DNA from: an uncultured Rhodospirillaceae bacterium
GTDB taxonomy: Bacteria > Pseudomonadota > Alphaproteobacteria > Dongiales > Dongiaceae
DNA length: 64,000 nt
NCBI GenBank assembly: GCA_902826565.1
Contig: CADEFF010000002.1
Span: 62,001-126,000 of the forward strand
Direction: 5' to 3'
The position numbers were made by a program, and so were the translations under genes. A model generated the notes under the pieces. It saw only the letters and a program-made list of their open reading frames with translations. It was not told the DNA's origin and ran no database searches. Of the stretch, positions 43,021 to 51,651 are shown in pieces. Position 1 is the stretch's first letter; the number at the start of each line of letters is the position of its first letter.

Positions 43021-44049
43021 ATGGTGCGCGTGGTCATTGCCGATGCTTCCGCTGCCGCGCGCCGGCTCCTTGCCGACATGCTGACGCTCGACCCGGCCTT
43101 CACCGTGGTCGGCGAGGCGAATGACGGCCCGACGGCCATCGCCGTCACGCGCCGCCTCCGCCCCGACGTCGTGCTCATGGATGTGGACATCGCCGGCAGC
43201 AGCGATTTCGCGGCGACCAAGCAGATCATGATCGAGATTCCGACGCCGATCGTGATCGTCTCCGCCGCCCCATCGGCGCGTCAGGCCGAAACCTCGATGC
43301 TGGCGCTGCGCACCGGCGCGCTCACCATCCTCAACAAGCCGGTCGGGCCGGTCGAAGCGGTCGATATCGAGGAACGGCGGCGCTTCGCGACCACCGTCAA
43401 GGCGATGTCGCAGGTCAAGGTGGTGCGGCACTGGCCGGCCCGCAACCGCAGTGGCGCAGAGCGTCCGGCCGGACCGCGCGCGGCGCCGCGGCGCAGGATC
43501 GTCGCCATTGCCGCGTCCACGGGCGGCCCGGCCGCCATCATGACGATCCTGGCGCAGCTCCCGGCCGATTTCCCGACGCCGATCATGGTCGTTCAGCATA
43601 TGGCGAGCGGTTTCATCGACGGTTTTGCGAAATGGCTCGATACCGGCTGCGCACTCCGGGTGAAGGTCGCCGAACATGGCGAGCCTCTCGTCGGTCATAC
43701 CGTCTTCATCGCACCCGACAACCGGCAGCTCGGCCTCTCGTCGGAGGGCAATGTCGAGCTTTCGAACCAGGCGCCGGTGGACGGCTTTCGGCCATCGGCC
43801 ACCTATCTCTTCAGATCCGTCGCGCGGCTTGCCAGCAGCTCGGCCATTGCCGTAATGCTGACCGGGATGGGGCGCGACGGGGTCGAAGGGCTCCGCGAGA
43901 TCCGCAGCAGCGGCGGGCTCGTGCTCGTTCAGGACGAGCAGAGTTCGGTGGTGTTCGGAATGCCGGCGGCCGCCATCTCGGCCGGTTGCGCGGATCATGT
44001 GCTGCCGCTGGCGGCGATGGCCCCAAGGCTCATGGAAACGATCGGATGA
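43021..44049 (+). CDS. cheB: CheB receptor methylesterase
   Basis: Protein of 342 residues: receiver domain with D54 (VLMDVDIAG), linker, then methylesterase domain with the catalytic triad S166 (AASTGGP), H193 (VQHMASGF) and D286 (GMGRDGVEG). It would remove methyl groups added by the CheR-TPR protein and give adaptation. It follows cheA by 10 bases. Equivalent to WspF in a Wsp-type operon. Confidence 0.9.
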   Translation: MVRVVIADASAAARRLLADMLTLDPAFTVVGEANDGPTAIAVTRRLRPDVVLMDVDIAGSSDFAATKQIMIEIPTPIVIVSAAPSARQAETSMLALRTGALTILNKPVGPVEAVDIEERRRFATTVKAMSQVKVVRHWPARNRSGAERPAGPRAAPRRRIVAIAASTGGPAAIMTILAQLPADFPTPIMVVQHMASGFIDGFAKWLDTGCALRVKVAEHGEPLVGHTVFIAPDNRQLGLSSEGNVELSNQAPVDGFRPSATYLFRSVARLASSSAIAVMLTGMGRDGVEGLREIRSSGGLVLVQDEQSSVVFGMPAAAISAGCADHVLPLAAMAPRLMETIG

Positions 44050-44062
44050 TTCGAGGTTACGC

Positions 44063-46231
44063 ATGTCCCGCATCCTGATTCTGGAAGACAGCCCGACCCA
44101 GGCGGCGCGGCTTCGGATGATTCTCGAAAGCGAAGGTTACGTCGTCGAGCATGCGCAGGATGCCGAATCAGGCCTCGCGATGGCGGCTGGAACCGCCTTC
44201 GATCTCGTCGTGTCCGATGTCGTGATGCCGGGGCAGTCGGGGTACGACTTCTGCCGTCAGGTGAAGCGCAACGGGCTTTCGGCCGGCGCACCGGTGATCC
44301 TCCTCACCTCGCTCGACGACCCCATGGCCATCATCGAGGGGCTGGCCTGCGGCGCCGACAACTTCCTGACCAAACCCTATGAGCCCGCCGAGATCGTCGC
44401 GCGCGTCGAGAAGCTGCTGCACAACCGCTCGCTTCGCGACGAGAACAAGGTGCGGCTCGGCGTCGAGGTGGCCTTCCTCGGCAAGCGCTTCACCATCACC
44501 TCCGACAAGGAGCAGATCGTCGATCTGCTGATCTCGACCTTCGAGGACGTGGTCCGCGCCAATGCGGAGCTGCAGCAGAGTCGATCCGAGCTGGCGGCCG
44601 CGAAGGCCGATCTCGAGCACCGCGTCCAGGAGCGCACCAAGGAGCTGCGCGGCACGAACGCGCTGCTCGAGCGCTCGCTTCTGGATCTGCGCGAAAGCGA
44701 GAGCCGCTTCCGGTCGATCGCCGACACCATGCCCGCCCTGCTCTGGATGTCGGACGAGCGGGGCGACTGTACCTTCGTCAATCAGCGCTGGACCGAATAT
44801 ACCGGCCGCTCGGTCGACCAGGAGCTCGGCCAGGGCTTTCTCGACAGCATCCACCCCTCCCATCGCGAAGAGTCCGGGAAGGCCGACCGGAAATTCGCAA
44901 AGATGCCGAGCTCCTTCGTCGGCGAGTATCAGCTCCGCGGCGGGGGCGGCGACTATCGCTGGTTCCTCGATACGTCGGTTCCCCGCTTCTCCGGAGACGG
45001 CCGCTATCTGGGGCATGTCGGCGTTCTCATCGACATCGACGACCGCCGCGGGCTCGAAGCGCAGCTACGCCAGGCGCAGAAGATGGAGGCGGTCGGCCAG
45101 CTCACCGGCGGCATCGCCCACGATTTCAACAATCTCCTCACCATCATCATCGGCTACACCGAGATCCTCGGCACCACGCCCGGCCTCAGCGACCAGGCGC
45201 GAAAGCAGATCGAGACGGTCGATGCCGCGGCGACGCGCGCCAGCGACCTGACGCGGCGGCTGCTCGCCTTCAGCCGGCGCCAGGCGCTTCTGCCGAAGAG
45301 GCTCAATCTCAACGAGCTGATGGAAGGCATCGAGACGCTGCTCGTCCGCACGCTCGGTGCATCGGTCGAGATCCAGTCGATCCGGGGTGTGGACCTCTGG
45401 AACTGCTTCGTCGATCCCGCGCAGGTCGAGGCAGCCATCATCAATCTCGCGGTGAATGCGCGCGACGCCATGCCGGAGGGCGGCAAGCTTACGATCGAGA
45501 CCGCGAATGTCCTGCTGGACGAGGACTATGCCGCCGTCAATGTCGACGTGCAGGCCGGCCCTTACGTGCTGATCTCCGTCACCGACACCGGCATTGGCAT
45601 GACGCCGGAAGTGCAGGCCCGGGTCTTCGAGCCCTTCTTCACGACCAAGGAAATCGGCAAGGGGACCGGTCTCGGCCTCAGCATGGTCTATGGCTTCGTC
45701 AAGCAGTCGAGCGGCCATATCAAGACCTACAGCGAGGTCGGCCACGGCACCTCGATCAAGCTCTATTTGCCCAGAATCGAACCGGCGGCCGACGAGACGA
45801 CCGCGACCACCACCGCCCGCAGCACGGCTCTGCCGACGGGCACCGAGAAGATCCTTGTGGTGGAGGACGACACGACGGTCCGGGAGTACATCGTCGTTCA
45901 GCTCGCTTCGCTCGGCTATGCAGTGGAGCAGGCGCCGAGCGGACAGGCTGCGCTGCAGATGTTGCCGACGATGCAACCGGTGGATCTCCTGCTGACCGAC
46001 ATGGTGATGCCGGGCGGCGTATCGGGACGACAGCTCGCCGACCATGCCACGCAGCGTTGGAAGGGGCTTAAGGTCCTGTTCGTCTCGGGCTATCCGGAGC
46101 ATTCCGCCGTTCAGCATGGCCGGCTCGATCCGGGTCTCGACCTCCTCGGCAAGCCCTTCAACAAACGGACGCTCGCGGTCCGCGTGCGAGCGGCGCTCGA
46201 CCGGACCCCTGCGGCCACTGCGGCAAAGTAG
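44063..46231 (+). CDS. Hybrid histidine kinase REC-PAS-HisKA-HATPase-REC (CheS3-like)
   Basis: Kinase of 722 residues with no membrane segment. Order: receiver with D52 ([13 protein letters not shown]), coiled coil about 160-210, PAS ([16 protein letters not shown]), histidine H353 ([11 protein letters not shown]), ATPase ([34 protein letters not shown]), and a second receiver with D646. GAGG precedes ATG 44063. It is last in the chemosensory operon, where Wsp systems place a diguanylate-cyclase response regulator. A kinase with an N-terminal receiver could be the target of CheA-REC, as proposed for R. centenum CheS3. Confidence 0.88.
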   Translation: MSRILILEDSPTQAARLRMILESEGYVVEHAQDAESGLAMAAGTAFDLVVSDVVMPGQSGYDFCRQVKRNGLSAGAPVILLTSLDDPMAIIEGLACGADNFLTKPYEPAEIVARVEKLLHNRSLRDENKVRLGVEVAFLGKRFTITSDKEQIVDLLISTFEDVVRANAELQQSRSELAAAKADLEHRVQERTKELRGTNALLERSLLDLRESESRFRSIADTMPALLWMSDERGDCTFVNQRWTEYTGRSVDQELGQGFLDSIHPSHREESGKADRKFAKMPSSFVGEYQLRGGGGDYRWFLDTSVPRFSGDGRYLGHVGVLIDIDDRRGLEAQLRQAQKMEAVGQLTGGIAHDFNNLLTIIIGYTEILGTTPGLSDQARKQIETVDAAATRASDLTRRLLAFSRRQALLPKRLNLNELMEGIETLLVRTLGASVEIQSIRGVDLWNCFVDPAQVEAAIINLAVNARDAMPEGGKLTIETANVLLDEDYAAVNVDVQAGPYVLISVTDTGIGMTPEVQARVFEPFFTTKEIGKGTGLGLSMVYGFVKQSSGHIKTYSEVGHGTSIKLYLPRIEPAADETTATTTARSTALPTGTEKILVVEDDTTVREYIVVQLASLGYAVEQAPSGQAALQMLPTMQPVDLLLTDMVMPGGVSGRQLADHATQRWKGLKVLFVSGYPEHSAVQHGRLDPGLDLLGKPFNKRTLAVRVRAALDRTPAATAAK

Positions 46232-46283
46232 CGACGCCGCAGAAGCAGCGCCTCTGGGGGTTTCTGGTCTCGTCCGGCCGTCG

Positions 46284-46298
46284 GGTCCGTACCGGACC
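46284..46298 (+). terminator. Small intrinsic-terminator-like hairpin after the chemosensory operon
   Basis: A 6-bp perfect stem GGTCCG/CGGACC with a TAC loop, followed directly by TTT, lies 53 bases past the hybrid-kinase stop on the same strand. The stem is short and the U-run is only three, so efficiency is doubtful. The rest of 46232-46378 shows no gene. Confidence 0.4.
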
Positions 46299-46378
46299 TT
46301 TGCGACCGGGAACGAACCGGGGTCGCCTCCGTTTCTGAGAAGAAAGCCAGTCTCGGAGCAGGAGCGCCCAGGAGCGCC

Positions 46379-47467
46379 ATGGTCGGGAAAGCCGCGCCGG
46401 AACCTCGCAAGGGCATGCCGAGCCCTCAGTTGGAGGAAGCGGAGTTCAAGCGGCGCTTCAAATCCCAGTTCCAGGACGCGGCCTTCGAAAGCCTGCCGCA
46501 GGAGCTGGATCGCGTCGCCGACGCCGCCTGGACCGCCTATGACGAGGGCAACAAGAGTCCCCGTACCCGCAAGGCCGGTCCCGGCTTCGCCGACCCCGAA
46601 TACGAACTCTCGACCGACTGGCTGAAGGCGCGGGACGACATCCGCCGCGCGCAGCAGCGCCACGACGATCCCGACGGGCCTCTCCGCATCCTGCTCGTCA
46701 ACGGGTCGTCGCGCAGCGAGCATAGCTGCCCCGGCGAGATGTCGAAGAGCTGGCGCCTTCTGCAGATCGCGCGCGAGATCGTTGCGGCCGAGGCGGGTTT
46801 CGCGATCGAGTGCCTGGATCTTTCGCGTGTCGCGTCCGAGTACGGGCGGCGCATCCATCCCTGCAAGGCCTGCTTCTCGACGGCGGCTGCGCTCTGCCAC
46901 TGGCCCTGCTCCTGCTATCCCAACTACTCGCTCGGCCAGACCCAGGACTGGATGAACGAGATCTATCCGCTCTGGGTCGAAGCGCACGGGATCATGATCG
47001 TGACGCCGGTCAACTGGTACCAGGCCACCTCGCCGCTGAAGTTGATGATCGACCGGCTGGTCTGCGCCGACGGCGGCAATCCCGATCCCACCCGTACGCG
47101 CGGCAAGAATGCGACGCGCGCCAAGGAAATCGAGCTCGAGGGCTGGGGCTATCCCCGCCATCTGGAAGGCAGAATGTTCGGGCTTGTCGTGCATGGCGAC
47201 GCGGAGGGAGCGGAGCCGCTGCGTCACGCCCTCTCGGACTGGCTCCGCTCCATGCGCCTCTACTCCGCGGGTGAGAGTGCCGAGCTTCAACGCTATATCG
47301 GCTACTGGAAGCCCTACGCCACCAGCCACGACGAGCTCGATGCCGACCGCGACGTTCAGGAAGAAGTGCGCAATGTCGCCCGCACGCTGGTGGAGGCGGT
47401 CAAGGCGGACCGCGCCGGTCGGTTCGAAAAGCCCGGCGAAGCGCTGACCGGGCCCCGCGAGAAGTAG
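46379..47467 (+). CDS. Flavodoxin-fold NAD(P)H-dependent FMN reductase-like protein, cysteine-rich
   Basis: Protein of 362 residues: about 100 residues of polar N-terminal extension, then a flavodoxin-like fold beginning ILLVNGSSRSEHSCPGEMSK, a phosphate loop for FMN, and IVTPVNWYQATSPLKLMIDR. A compact cluster, C162, C165, C173, C177 and C179, follows the first half of the fold. Flavin reductases of the iron-sulfur flavoprotein type carry a similar cluster, so an Fe-S centre is possible. AGGAG precedes ATG 46379. Function unknown. It stands alone, convergent with the OsmC-family gene. Confidence 0.75.
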   Translation: MVGKAAPEPRKGMPSPQLEEAEFKRRFKSQFQDAAFESLPQELDRVADAAWTAYDEGNKSPRTRKAGPGFADPEYELSTDWLKARDDIRRAQQRHDDPDGPLRILLVNGSSRSEHSCPGEMSKSWRLLQIAREIVAAEAGFAIECLDLSRVASEYGRRIHPCKACFSTAAALCHWPCSCYPNYSLGQTQDWMNEIYPLWVEAHGIMIVTPVNWYQATSPLKLMIDRLVCADGGNPDPTRTRGKNATRAKEIELEGWGYPRHLEGRMFGLVVHGDAEGAEPLRHALSDWLRSMRLYSAGESAELQRYIGYWKPYATSHDELDADRDVQEEVRNVARTLVEAVKADRAGRFEKPGEALTGPREK

Positions 47468-47502
47468 GTCGCCGCTACCGACGGCGCAGGCAATCCGGCA
47501 TT

Positions 47503-47527
47503 CGGGGGCGGCCTGAGGCCGCCCCCG
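47503..47527. terminator. Bidirectional stem-loop terminator
   Basis: An 11-bp perfect stem (47503-47513 with 47517-47527) and a 3-base TGA loop lies between two convergent genes, 36 bases past the flavodoxin-family stop and 14 bases past the OsmC-family stop. No long U-run is present on either strand, but the position and stability make it the likely shared 3' end. Confidence 0.6.
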
Positions 47528-47540
47528 CACGATCGTCGTC

Positions 47541-48110
47541 TCAACCGATCCGAAGCTCGGCGTCGATCTTGATCGGTCGCGAGATGTTGAAATAGTTCGG
47601 TGAGGTCTTCATCACCGTTTCATGGATTTCGCGGAACTGTGCGGGCGTACCGTTCCCCTTGATGCGCACCACATAGCGGATCTTCTCATACCCCGGCGGC
47701 ACATTCGGATCGATGCCGAGGAACCCGCGCAGATCGAGCTCGCCATTGGTCTCGATCTCGAGCCCGTCGAGCGCGATGCCTTTGACCGCGGCACCGGCCA
47801 CATAGCCCACCATCACACAGGCATTGAGCGCGGCCATCAACGTCTCCTGCGGATTGGGCGCGGAGTTCTGGCCGAGCAGCTCGATCGGCTCGTCCACATC
47901 GATCGCGAACCGACGATCGACGCGCTGGCCGCCGATCGTGTACGACTCGATCCGCGTCCGGCTCTTGGTCTGGCCCTGCCACTGCGATGTCACGCTGAAG
48001 GCGACCATGCCCTTCCGCGGATCCGCCTCGATGTCGCGGATGACGCCGTGCAGGGCCGTCACGTCGAGGCCGTTCACGATGTTCGTCTCTTTGGCCTTCT
48101 CTGCAAGCAT
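47541..48110 (-). CDS. OsmC-family protein with a single conserved cysteine
   Basis: OsmC/Ohr-fold protein of 189 residues. The core NPQETLMAALNACVMVGYVA contains the family's first cysteine (C98). The second redox cysteine, usually near the C-terminal helix, appears replaced in VMKTSPNYFNIS, so classical two-cysteine hydroperoxide reductase activity is doubtful. AGGAG precedes ATG 48110. It lies 41 bases after the diiron ferritin-like gene and is the last gene of the DUF1127-ferritin-like-OsmC series. An oxidative-stress or sulfur-related role is plausible only from family and context. Confidence 0.78.
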   Translation of the reverse strand: MLAEKAKETNIVNGLDVTALHGVIRDIEADPRKGMVAFSVTSQWQGQTKSRTRIESYTIGGQRVDRRFAIDVDEPIELLGQNSAPNPQETLMAALNACVMVGYVAGAAVKGIALDGLEIETNGELDLRGFLGIDPNVPPGYEKIRYVVRIKGNGTPAQFREIHETVMKTSPNYFNISRPIKIDAELRIG

Positions 48111-48151
48111 GAGCTTTCTCCTGTGATTCGGGAAGATTGCGGTTCTGCGTC

Positions 48152-49108
48152 CTAGCTGAAGGCGAGGGCGGCCCTTTTCACGCGTTCCTCCACGCCCGGC
48201 CGCAGATCTCGAAGCGTGGCGAGGAAGTTGCGATGGCTCATGCCGGACCCGAGAAAGGTCCAGCGCTGCGCCTGATGCTGGATGGTCAGGAACTCGGCAC
48301 GCTCAGCCTCGGAAAAGCGCCGGCCGGTCGCCTGGCTCAGCGCTTCGCGGTCGAACAGCACCTGCTGCTTGAGGCCGCCGTCGATGAGCGCGCCGATCTC
48401 GAAATACTCCTCGACAGCATCCTCGATATCGGGACCGCTGCAGGCGGCAGCCAGCGTCTCGGTCATCAATGTGTCGAGCGTCGCGTGCTGTGCCTCCTCC
48501 ATCCAGTGATGCTTGAGGAGATTCTTGAACTGCGGATCGAGGTCCTCGTCGCCCTTGATGCTGTCGATGTAGTGACGCTGCGTCATCCATTCGATCTGAA
48601 GGATCGCCAGCGCCACGGCGAGCGGGTGGTGCGACAGCACGGCGTGCGCGATGTCGGCGGGCGGGCCGATTACCTGACATTCCGTGCCGAACCCGGCGCA
48701 GAATTCCTTGCGGAAGCGCTTGAAGAGGTCGATATGCTTCGCCTCTTCCGCCGCAAAGCCGAGGAAGGCGCGTGTCGAGAGATCGCCATCATGGAGCCGG
48801 TCGCGCACGTGATCCATGACGAAGGGAAGAATGAACTCCTCGACGAGGCCGAAAATATAGAGGTAGCCGTGGCCGCGGATCTGGTTCAGCGTCCGCTGCT
48901 GTTCGCTGTCGAGGAAGCGCAGCGATCCGGTCCGCGCCAAGGTCTCGGGCATGAAAGGCTTGGCGAAATCGAGCCGTTTGCCGTCGCCGATCAGGTCTTC
49001 GACCTGCCAGTTGATCTTCCGGGACGCCGCAAGGGCCTCCGCGTAGCTGTAGTGGTGATACATGACATTCCTCTTCGTGTCCGGGGGGAGGGGCAGGCGG
49101 CGGGTCAT
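48152..49108 (-). CDS. Ferritin-like diiron protein of unknown function
   Basis: All-helical protein of 318 residues with carboxylate-bridged diiron ligands: GLVEEFILPF, EEAKH in LGFAAEEAKHIDLFK, and EEAQH in KHHWMEEAQHATLD, two EXXH-type sites on separate helices, with HYIDSIKGDEDLD between them. This resembles diiron oxygenase or ferritin-like enzymes; it is not a bacterioferritin. ATG 49108 has AGGAGG at good spacing, but ATG 49063 also has GAGGA, so 15 residues are uncertain. Context with an OsmC-family protein hints at oxygen or peroxide chemistry. Substrate unknown. Confidence 0.72.
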   Translation of the reverse strand: MTRRLPLPPDTKRNVMYHHYSYAEALAASRKINWQVEDLIGDGKRLDFAKPFMPETLARTGSLRFLDSEQQRTLNQIRGHGYLYIFGLVEEFILPFVMDHVRDRLHDGDLSTRAFLGFAAEEAKHIDLFKRFRKEFCAGFGTECQVIGPPADIAHAVLSHHPLAVALAILQIEWMTQRHYIDSIKGDEDLDPQFKNLLKHHWMEEAQHATLDTLMTETLAAACSGPDIEDAVEEYFEIGALIDGGLKQQVLFDREALSQATGRRFSEAERAEFLTIQHQAQRWTFLGSGMSHRNFLATLRDLRPGVEERVKRAALAFS

Positions 49109-49137
49109 CGATCCGTCCTCCTGTCGCGGAAGTGTCG

Positions 49138-49407
49138 TCAGCGTTCGATGCGCCGGGGCACGCGCCTGCCGTCCGCCAACGCGTCGGCGACCGCGCGAAT
49201 GTCGGAGCGACGCAAGCCGATATCAGTGAGCGACGCGTCGCTGAGGAAACAAAGCGCACGCTCCGTACGATGGCGGCGATAGCCGGCGAAGAGCGCACGG
49301 AGGAGCGCGCGCATGGCGATCGCGAGGCGCCCCGGCACACGTGGCGGGCGTGTCAGCGAGAGAGTATCGACGAGGCCGATCGTCGGACCGGCGGTTTCGG
49401 GGTGCAT
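49138..49407 (-). CDS. Small DUF1127-domain protein
   Basis: Small basic protein of about 89 residues from ATG 49407. The C-terminal part has the DUF1127 pattern RALCFLSDASLTDIGLRRSD. Such proteins are abundant in Alphaproteobacteria and some affect small RNAs or phosphate metabolism, but function here is unknown. GGAGG lies about 11 bases upstream; a longer frame reaches 49497. It is the first gene of the leftward set and divergent from the BTAD regulator. Confidence 0.7.
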   Translation of the reverse strand: MHPETAGPTIGLVDTLSLTRPPRVPGRLAIAMRALLRALFAGYRRHRTERALCFLSDASLTDIGLRRSDIRAVADALADGRRVPRRIER

Positions 49408-49507
49408 GGTCACGAGATCCTCCGATCGAGAGCGGGAGGCCGCCTCCAGGCAGCCCCGAGCGACCGGAACTTCAGCGGAGGCCGTGGCATCCAGCATTTG
49501 AGCGAGC

Positions 49508-49539
49508 GTGGAATTTTGGGTGGCTGTCCCGTGGAATTT
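49508..49539. promoter_or_regulatory. 9-bp direct repeats in the divergent DUF1127/BTAD promoter gap
   Basis: GTGGAATTT occurs at 49508-49516 and 49531-49539, 23 bases start to start, about two helical turns. Regulators with the winged-helix/BTAD module (SARP group) bind tandem direct repeats spaced by 11 or about 22 bases, so this could be a site for the regulator encoded next to it. It lies about 100 bases upstream of GTG 49637 and of ATG 49407 alike. Confidence 0.45.
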
Positions 49540-49636
49540 CCCAGAAGTATCAAATAGATTGTTTGTCGGTTCGGGCTGCCGAGGCCGATTGGGTGGAGGC
49601 GGCGGGCTCGTAGGACGGGCACGAGCGAGGTCTCTG

Positions 49637-51622
49637 GTGCTATCCCTGCGATTCCTGGGTGAACCTCGGGTCGAGCGCGACGGGCGCGTGCTGGAGCTGC
49701 CGCCGTCCAGGAAGACCCGCGCCTTGCTCGCCTATCTCGCGATCACCGGCCGCCTGCATCGGCGCGAACGTCTTTGCGCCCTGCTTTGGGAAGTTCCGGA
49801 CGATCCGCGCGGCGCTCTCCGCTGGAGCCTCAGCAAGATCCGGGCGCTCGTGGACGAGCCGGGCATGCCGCGCATCGTCGCCGACCGCGAGGCGATCAAG
49901 TTCGACGCGAGAGGCGCCAGGGTCGACGTCCTCGATCTGCGCCGGGCGTCCGGCAGCGCTCTCGACAGGATGGCTACCCGCGATCTCGCGGAAATTGCGG
50001 GAACTACCGCGGGCGAGTTTCTCGAAGGCCACGATCTGCCTGAAAGCCACGAGTTCCATGCCTGGTGTATCGCCGAGCGGGAGGAAACGCGGAGCCTGCG
50101 CGCGCGGCTGCTCGCGACCCTGGTCGAGCGGCTGAAGGCGGAGCCCGAAGCGGCGCTGCCGCATGCCAGGGCGCTCGCGGGGCTGGAGTCGCACGACGAG
50201 GCGGCCTGGGCATCGTTCGTCCGGCTGCTGGCAGCTACCGGTCGGCGCCGCGAAGCGGAAGATCAATGCGATCTCGGCCGCCGGGTGCTCGCCGAAGCGG
50301 GCCTCGAGGCCAGCGGCCCGCTGCTCAAGGTCTGGCGAAATCTGCACAAGACGCGCAGTGCCGACGCCACGCCGAGGGCCGGGCGCGCCTCATCCGTGCC
50401 TGCGGCGGCCCGGCCCGCGATCCTGCCGCGCTATCCCTCGGTCGCCGTCCTTCCGTTCCGGGCGGTCGGAAGCGATTCCGCCATCGCGCATCTGGCCGAG
50501 GCGATCACCGAGGATCTCGTCACCAGCCTGTCGCGCGACCGCAGCATGGCGGTCATCGGCCATGGCGCCTTCCTCGGGATCGAGACCCTGCCCCTCGATC
50601 TGCGCGGCGCCGCGCAGCAGATCGGCGTCCAGTATCTGGTCGAGGGCAGCGTCCGCCGTGCCGGCGACACGCTGGTGCTCGCGGTCCGGCTCGTCGACGC
50701 GCGCGACGCCAAGCATATCTGGGCGGAGCGGAGCCATCGGAAGCTCGATGCAAGCCTCGCGCTCGACGAGCAGTTCACGCGAAAGATCGCCGCGGCCATT
50801 CGCGGCGAGATCGAATCGTCGGAAACCGCGAACGCCCAGGGCATCGACGCCGACCAGCTCGATATCCGGGCCTCCTACCATATGGGCCTTCGCGAAATGT
50901 ATCGCTTCACCCGCGCCGGCCTCGTCGCGGCGCAGGCGCATCTGGAGCGGGCGATACGGCTCGACCCGAACTACGCCGCCTCACATGCGCGGCTGTCCTA
51001 TGTGCATATCCAGCATTACTGGTACGGGTCTGGCGAAGCGCGCGAAACCGCGCTCGACGAGGCGCTCGCGTCCGCCCGGCGCGCGGTGGCGCTTGATCCC
51101 AAGGACGCGCTCGGCCATTTCTCGATGGGCCGCGTCCATGCGCTCCGCCGCCAGTTCGATCTGGCCATGCCCGCGCTCGAGACGGCGATCGGGCTCAATC
51201 CCAGCCTCGCACAGGCCTATTTCGGCCTCGGCCAGGCGTCCTGGTATGCCGGGCGGATCAGGGACGCGGTCGCGCTCCTCGGCACCGCGATCGAGCTCAA
51301 CCCGCATGACCCGCATCTCTGGTCGTTCTATCACGACCAGTCGGAAGCCTATTATGCGCTCGGGCAGTTTGCCGAGGCGGAGCGCAGCGCACGCGCGGCG
51401 GCGCGCCTGCCGAATGCAACCCATTGGCCATGGGTCACGCTGGCTTCGGTGCTCGGTGCCGCGAACAAGCCGGAGCCGGCCGCCGATGCCCTGCGCGAGC
51501 TGCTCCTGCGGCGACCGGACTACAGCCTCGCCCGCGCCGCGAACGACTTCGCTCACCTCTCCGACAACACTTTCGTTGCACAATATCTCGACGGGCTGAA
51601 GAAGGCCGGCCTGCCGGCGTGA
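49637..51622 (+). CDS. BTAD-type transcriptional regulator with TolB-like and TPR regions
   Basis: Protein of 661 residues from GTG 49637 (GAGG upstream). It begins with a winged-helix region (LPPSRKTRALLAYLAITGR, ERLCALLWEVPDDPRGAL), then a BTAD helical domain to about residue 240. A TolB-N-like segment starting SVAVLPFRAVGSDS and ending HIWAERS (about 275-385) follows, with TPR units to the C terminus (LERAIRLDPNYA, ARRAVALDPKDALGHF, ETAIGLNPSLAQAYFGLG). Members of this architecture are common and uncharacterised in Alphaproteobacteria. No membrane segment is evident. It is divergent from the DUF1127 gene. Confidence 0.82.
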   Translation: MLSLRFLGEPRVERDGRVLELPPSRKTRALLAYLAITGRLHRRERLCALLWEVPDDPRGALRWSLSKIRALVDEPGMPRIVADREAIKFDARGARVDVLDLRRASGSALDRMATRDLAEIAGTTAGEFLEGHDLPESHEFHAWCIAEREETRSLRARLLATLVERLKAEPEAALPHARALAGLESHDEAAWASFVRLLAATGRRREAEDQCDLGRRVLAEAGLEASGPLLKVWRNLHKTRSADATPRAGRASSVPAAARPAILPRYPSVAVLPFRAVGSDSAIAHLAEAITEDLVTSLSRDRSMAVIGHGAFLGIETLPLDLRGAAQQIGVQYLVEGSVRRAGDTLVLAVRLVDARDAKHIWAERSHRKLDASLALDEQFTRKIAAAIRGEIESSETANAQGIDADQLDIRASYHMGLREMYRFTRAGLVAAQAHLERAIRLDPNYAASHARLSYVHIQHYWYGSGEARETALDEALASARRAVALDPKDALGHFSMGRVHALRRQFDLAMPALETAIGLNPSLAQAYFGLGQASWYAGRIRDAVALLGTAIELNPHDPHLWSFYHDQSEAYYALGQFAEAERSARAAARLPNATHWPWVTLASVLGAANKPEPAADALRELLLRRPDYSLARAANDFAHLSDNTFVAQYLDGLKKAGLPA

Positions 51623-51650
51623 CGTCGCCGGCTCCCGAACCGGCGACGTC
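51621..51650. terminator. Bidirectional stem-loop terminator
   Basis: An 11-bp perfect stem (GACGTCGCCGG at 51621-51631, CCGGCGACGTC at 51640-51650) with an 8-base loop fills the whole 29-base gap between two convergent genes and overlaps the BTAD gene stop codon. It should end transcription from both sides. Confidence 0.65.
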
Positions 51651-51651
51651 C

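Noticed and set aside
36749-46231. Classical flagellar chemotaxis operon
   Set aside because: There is no CheY, CheZ, CheD or flagellar gene, and CheR-TPR, CheA-REC and a hybrid kinase are marks of alternative systems.
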